A stretch of DNA of 46,005 bases from Flavicella sp042091695. Its GTDB lineage: Bacteria > Bacteroidota > Bacteroidia > Flavobacteriales > Flavobacteriaceae. Below are positions 43,801 to 46,005 of the stretch, piece after piece. Within the stretch, counting starts at the first letter, position 1. Every line of letters begins with the position of its first letter. The notes below the pieces were generated by a model that was not told the origin of the DNA, made no database searches, and saw only the letters and a list, made by a program, of their open reading frames with translations. Location: the NCBI GenBank assembly GCA_042091695.1, contig JBELHA010000021.1:1-46005 (forward strand), in the 5' to 3' direction. A program made the translations under genes and the position numbers.

Positions 43801-43807
43801 AGTATAT

Positions 43808-44266
43808 TTATTTTACGATTGATTTCAATCCTCCAGCAAGAATAGATATAACAGCACCTGCACCTAATAATACAGTATACCAAATCCCAGTACTTACCCA
43901 TTTAGAGTTGGATCCAGCTTCTCCTCCTTCGAGAACTTCACCAGTAATATCTGTTACAGCTGTATCAGGAGCCAGTCCATAAGACAACCCTAAAACAGCA
44001 CCTAAAGCAACCAAACCAAACAAGGTTTTTTTCAAAGCTTCAGGCTTTTTAAACAAACTCAATAGAGAAAATAAAACAGCAACCGAAGTTACTAATATCA
44101 ATAGAACGATAGAGAAAGATACCAATGGTCCAACAATCCCTAAAGTTCCTTGTCCTGAGACGATCTCATCATCTCCAGTGCTGACGATCATATAGAAGAA
44201 ATATGCAGCTATAGCAGCGATCAACCCAACAAGGACTTTTAAAACTTTTGCAATATTCGTATTCAT
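43808..44266 (-). CDS. Four-helix membrane protein of the ExbB/ExbD operon, unknown function
   Basis: A 152-residue protein with four predicted membrane helices (about residues 8-28, 42-66, 78-98 and 126-148). A short acidic loop between the third and fourth (ITGEVLEGGEAGSNSKW) probably faces the periplasm. I recognise no named domain. It lies 8 bases from the genes on both sides (exbB, exbD), so tight co-translation is likely, and it is probably a stator-associated subunit. I am sure it is a real gene and unsure of its job. Confidence 0.8.
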   Translation of the reverse strand: MNTNIAKVLKVLVGLIAAIAAYFFYMIVSTGDDEIVSGQGTLGIVGPLVSFSIVLLILVTSVAVLFSLLSLFKKPEALKKTLFGLVALGAVLGLSYGLAPDTAVTDITGEVLEGGEAGSNSKWVSTGIWYTVLLGAGAVISILAGGLKSIVK

Positions 44267-44274
44267 ATCGATTC

Positions 44275-45114
44275 TTATTTTTTATTTTTTACCAAAAGGT
44301 CAATCAAAGTGATAGACGCATCCTCCATATCATTTACAATACCATCTACTTTAGAGATAATGTAGTTGTAAAATACTTGAAGAATAATCGCAACAACCAA
44401 ACCAAATACAGTTGTCAACAAGGCTACTTTAATACCTCCTGCTACTACTGTTGGAGAGATATCCCCAGCTGCTTGAATCGAGTCAAAGGCTCCAATCATC
44501 CCGATTACAGTTCCCATAAACCCAAGCATTGGTGCAAGAGCGATAAATAAAGATAACCATGAGATGTTTTTCTCTAACAATCCCATTTGAACACCACCGT
44601 ATCCAACTACAGCTTTTTCAGCAGCGTCAATACCTTCTTCAGATCTATCCAAACCTTGGTAGAAAATAGAAGCAACTGGTCCTTTAGTGTTTCTACATAC
44701 TTCTTTTGCAGCGTCAATACCACCAGAAGTCAAAGCTTCGTCGATTCCAGCTACTAATTTCTTAGTGTTTGTAGTTGCTAAGTTTAAGTAAATGATTCTT
44801 TCAATTGCAATAGCCAATCCTAAAATTAATGCTACCAATACAATTCCCATAAAGAAAGGTCCTCCTTCAATAAAACGTTGTTTTAATACTTGGTGGAATG
44901 AAAGTTCTTCTTCAGCTACTTCTTCAGTCACTACTGCTTCAGGAGCTACTACTTCAGTTGAAGTTTCTTCTACAGCTACTGCTGTTGAGTCTACTGCTAC
45001 GGCAGTTGAATCTGCTGCTTGTTCAGTTACTTCTTCTTGGGAAGCGTAAATGTTTTGAGGTGTTCCAAAAAACAAAGAACCTGTTAATGCAAGGATTGTA
45101 AATACTTTTTTCAT
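44275..45114 (-). CDS. ExbB/TolQ/MotA-family proton channel protein with N-terminal extension
   Basis: A 279-residue protein. It starts with a signal-like helix (KVFTILALTGSLFFGTPQNIYA), then an acidic, low-complexity linker of about 45 residues made of Glu, Val, Ala and Thr with two DSTAVAV repeats. The standard three-helix ExbB core follows (GPFFMGIVLVALILGLAIA; LAPMLGFMGTVIGMIGAF; GGIKVALLTTVFGLVVAI). The linker is periplasmic if the signal is cut. It heads the operon with the four-helix protein and two ExbD proteins, and lies 71 bases after tRNA-Ser. Confidence 0.93.
   Translation of the reverse strand: MKKVFTILALTGSLFFGTPQNIYASQEEVTEQAADSTAVAVDSTAVAVEETSTEVVAPEAVVTEEVAEEELSFHQVLKQRFIEGGPFFMGIVLVALILGLAIAIERIIYLNLATTNTKKLVAGIDEALTSGGIDAAKEVCRNTKGPVASIFYQGLDRSEEGIDAAEKAVVGYGGVQMGLLEKNISWLSLFIALAPMLGFMGTVIGMIGAFDSIQAAGDISPTVVAGGIKVALLTTVFGLVVAIILQVFYNYIISKVDGIVNDMEDASITLIDLLVKNKK
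44971..45012. repeat. 21-bp tandem repeat (two copies) in the ExbB linker
   Basis: Copy 1 is at 44971-44991 and copy 2 at 44992-45012, differing at a few bases. They encode the two DSTAVAV units of the acidic linker, so copy number may vary between strains. Confidence 0.75.
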
Positions 45115-45185
45115 TTTGATAAAATTAATGTATTAATATAATTAATGAGGGTTTATAAATTCATTTTTCCTAAGGGCGGAAACAG

Positions 45186-45272
45186 CGGAGAGGAAGGGAT
45201 TCGAACCCCCGTTACAATTTCTCGTAAACACGCTTTCCAAGCGTGCGCCTTAAGCCACTCGGCCACCTCTCC
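45186..45272 (-). tRNA. tRNA-Ser (anticodon GGA)
   Basis: An 87-base gene on the minus strand. Acceptor GGAGAGG pairs with CCTCTCC; the discriminator is G, as usual for serine. The anticodon stem CACGC/GCGTG encloses loop TTGGAAA, giving anticodon GGA. A long variable arm (TTTACGAGAAATTGTAAC) and T-loop GGTTCGAATCC are present. CCA is not encoded. Confidence 0.96.
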
Positions 45273-45462
45273 ATTGAAAATCTTTTCTTAGGGGTAGCAA
45301 GTAACAAAAAAAACACGAGTCTATAAAAAAATCGAGCAATTTATTTGACAATATTGAGCGAATTAAACGTTTATTTAGAAGAAACACGTTTATGTTTCTC
45401 AAACAAAAAGAACAAAATATAGTTAGCAAACTTATTCTCAAAGAATTACAATAGAATTACAA

Positions 45463-45494
45463 CAAAAAAAGCTACCTCTTACGAGATAGCTTTT
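45463..45494 (-). terminator. Terminator of accC
   Basis: AAAAGCTATCTC pairs with GAGGTAGCTTTTTTT on the minus strand with one mismatch and a short loop, 19 bases after the accC stop. The rest of 45273-45462 shows only AT-rich DNA. Confidence 0.82.
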
Positions 45495-45512
45495 GTATGA
45501 TTTGGAGAAAGA

Positions 45513-46005
45513 CTAAGCTTTCATTTCAAAATCTTCCATAAACTTTGTGGTATAATTTCCTTCAACATAAGAAGGGTGATCCATCAATTGTCTGTGGAAA
45601 GGAATAGTAGTTTTTACACCTTCGATGATAAATTCATCCAAAGCACGTTTCATTTTATTGATCGCTTCTTCTCGTGTTTGAGCTGTAGTAATCAACTTGG
45701 CAATCATTGAATCGTAGTTTGGTGGAATAGCATAACCAGCATAAACATGTGTATCCAAACGTACACCATGTCCACCTGGGGCATGAAAAGTAGTTATTTT
45801 TCCAGGTGCAGGTCGGAAATCTTTGTGAGGATCCTCTGCATTGATTCTACATTCTATTGAGTGTAACTTTGGCAAATAATGGTTCCCTGATATTGGAATA
45901 CCCGCGGCAACATTAATTTGCTCACGAATCAAATCAAAATCGATTACTTGTTCTGTAATAGGGTGTTCTACTTGAATACGCGTATTCATTTCCATAAAGT
46001 AGAAG
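45513..46005 (-). CDS. accC: Acetyl-CoA carboxylase biotin carboxylase subunit, C-terminal part
   Basis: The reading frame enters from beyond the window edge, so the 5' part is missing. The visible 164 residues begin with FYFMEMNTRIQVEHPITEQV, the biotin carboxylase catalytic block, followed by SIECRINAEDPHKDFRPAPG and the C-terminal domain (DSMIAKLITTAQTREEAI). AccC carboxylates biotin on AccB with ATP and bicarbonate, the first step of malonyl-CoA synthesis. FabD elsewhere in this window uses that malonyl-CoA. accB is expected upstream, outside the window. Confidence 0.96.
   Translation of the reverse strand, partial: FYFMEMNTRIQVEHPITEQVIDFDLIREQINVAAGIPISGNHYLPKLHSIECRINAEDPHKDFRPAPGKITTFHAPGGHGVRLDTHVYAGYAIPPNYDSMIAKLITTAQTREEAINKMKRALDEFIIEGVKTTIPFHRQLMDHPSYVEGNYTTKFMEDFEMKA

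Noticed and set aside
44898..45101. Leu/Gln-rich open frame on the plus strand
   Set aside because: It is the opposite-strand reading of the repetitive Glu/Ala/Val linker of ExbB and has no independent support.
1..46005. CRISPR array, insertion sequence, prophage or toxin-antitoxin module
   Set aside because: No regularly spaced repeats, transposase or integrase motifs, or paired small toxin/antitoxin genes were seen. The loose YwqK-like resemblance at 26542-26907 is not enough for a toxin-antitoxin call.

Overview
This window looks like core chromosome of a member of the Flavobacteriaceae (Bacteroidetes). The DNA is AT-rich. Several promoters fit the Bacteroidetes pattern TTG-N~19-TAnnTTTG, and starts lack clear Shine-Dalgarno sequences. 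Many products belong to families typical of this phylum: several ExbD paralogues in one operon, a PorT-like outer-membrane barrel, a DUF4369 lipoprotein, a PadR/PspC/DUF2807 operon and a patatin fused to a barrel-like C-terminus. I see no insertion sequence, prophage, integrase, CRISPR array or recognisable defence system. The genus cannot be fixed from the sequence alone.

Layout. Positions 1-3541 hold the 5' part of a tRNA-Val gene and a minus-strand operon exbB-exbD-tonB-folC. Next come a NhaB sodium/proton antiporter and the peptidoglycan-recycling kinase AnmK, then a divergent acyl-CoA dehydrogenase and a D-Ala-D-Ala dipeptidase (3565-8193). From 8271 to 10265 a plus-strand operon carries DUF1456, a 54-residue DUF4177 protein, a HAD phosphatase and a DUF4369 lipoprotein. 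A TIGR00266/DUF4442 pair (10324-11590) is divergent from a PadR - PspC - DUF2807 operon (11713-14348). The PadR promoter overlaps a near-perfect 25-bp palindrome, the most clearly readable regulatory circuit here. BI-1, MerR and M23 endopeptidase genes follow on the minus strand, then alaS.

Positions 19316-31059 carry a LacI regulator, a processive-type glycosyltransferase, a queuosine precursor transporter, fabD, a galE/aminotransferase pair for nucleotide sugars, a small secreted protein, the patatin fusion and uvrC. On the plus strand follow 5-formyltetrahydrofolate cyclo-ligase, PEP carboxylase and an MMPL/RND exporter. A sterol desaturase-like gene separates these from asnS, rpoN and a membrane protein that I read as a degenerate PAP2 relative.

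The last 4 kb form a second energy-transducing operon on the minus strand: ExbB with a long acidic linker, a four-helix membrane protein, and two ExbD proteins, one with a CxxC-containing insertion. A PorT-like barrel gene follows from a promoter that overlaps the operon's terminator. tRNA-Ser(GGA) and the 3' part of accC close the window.

No wholly new system stands out. The best leads are the PadR palindrome and its membrane-sensor operon, the ExbB/4-helix/ExbD/ExbD/barrel cluster, the PAP2-like motifs downstream of rpoN, three 11-bp-phased GTTA boxes before a small secreted protein, and an Asp in the PEP carboxylase loop that normally carries His.
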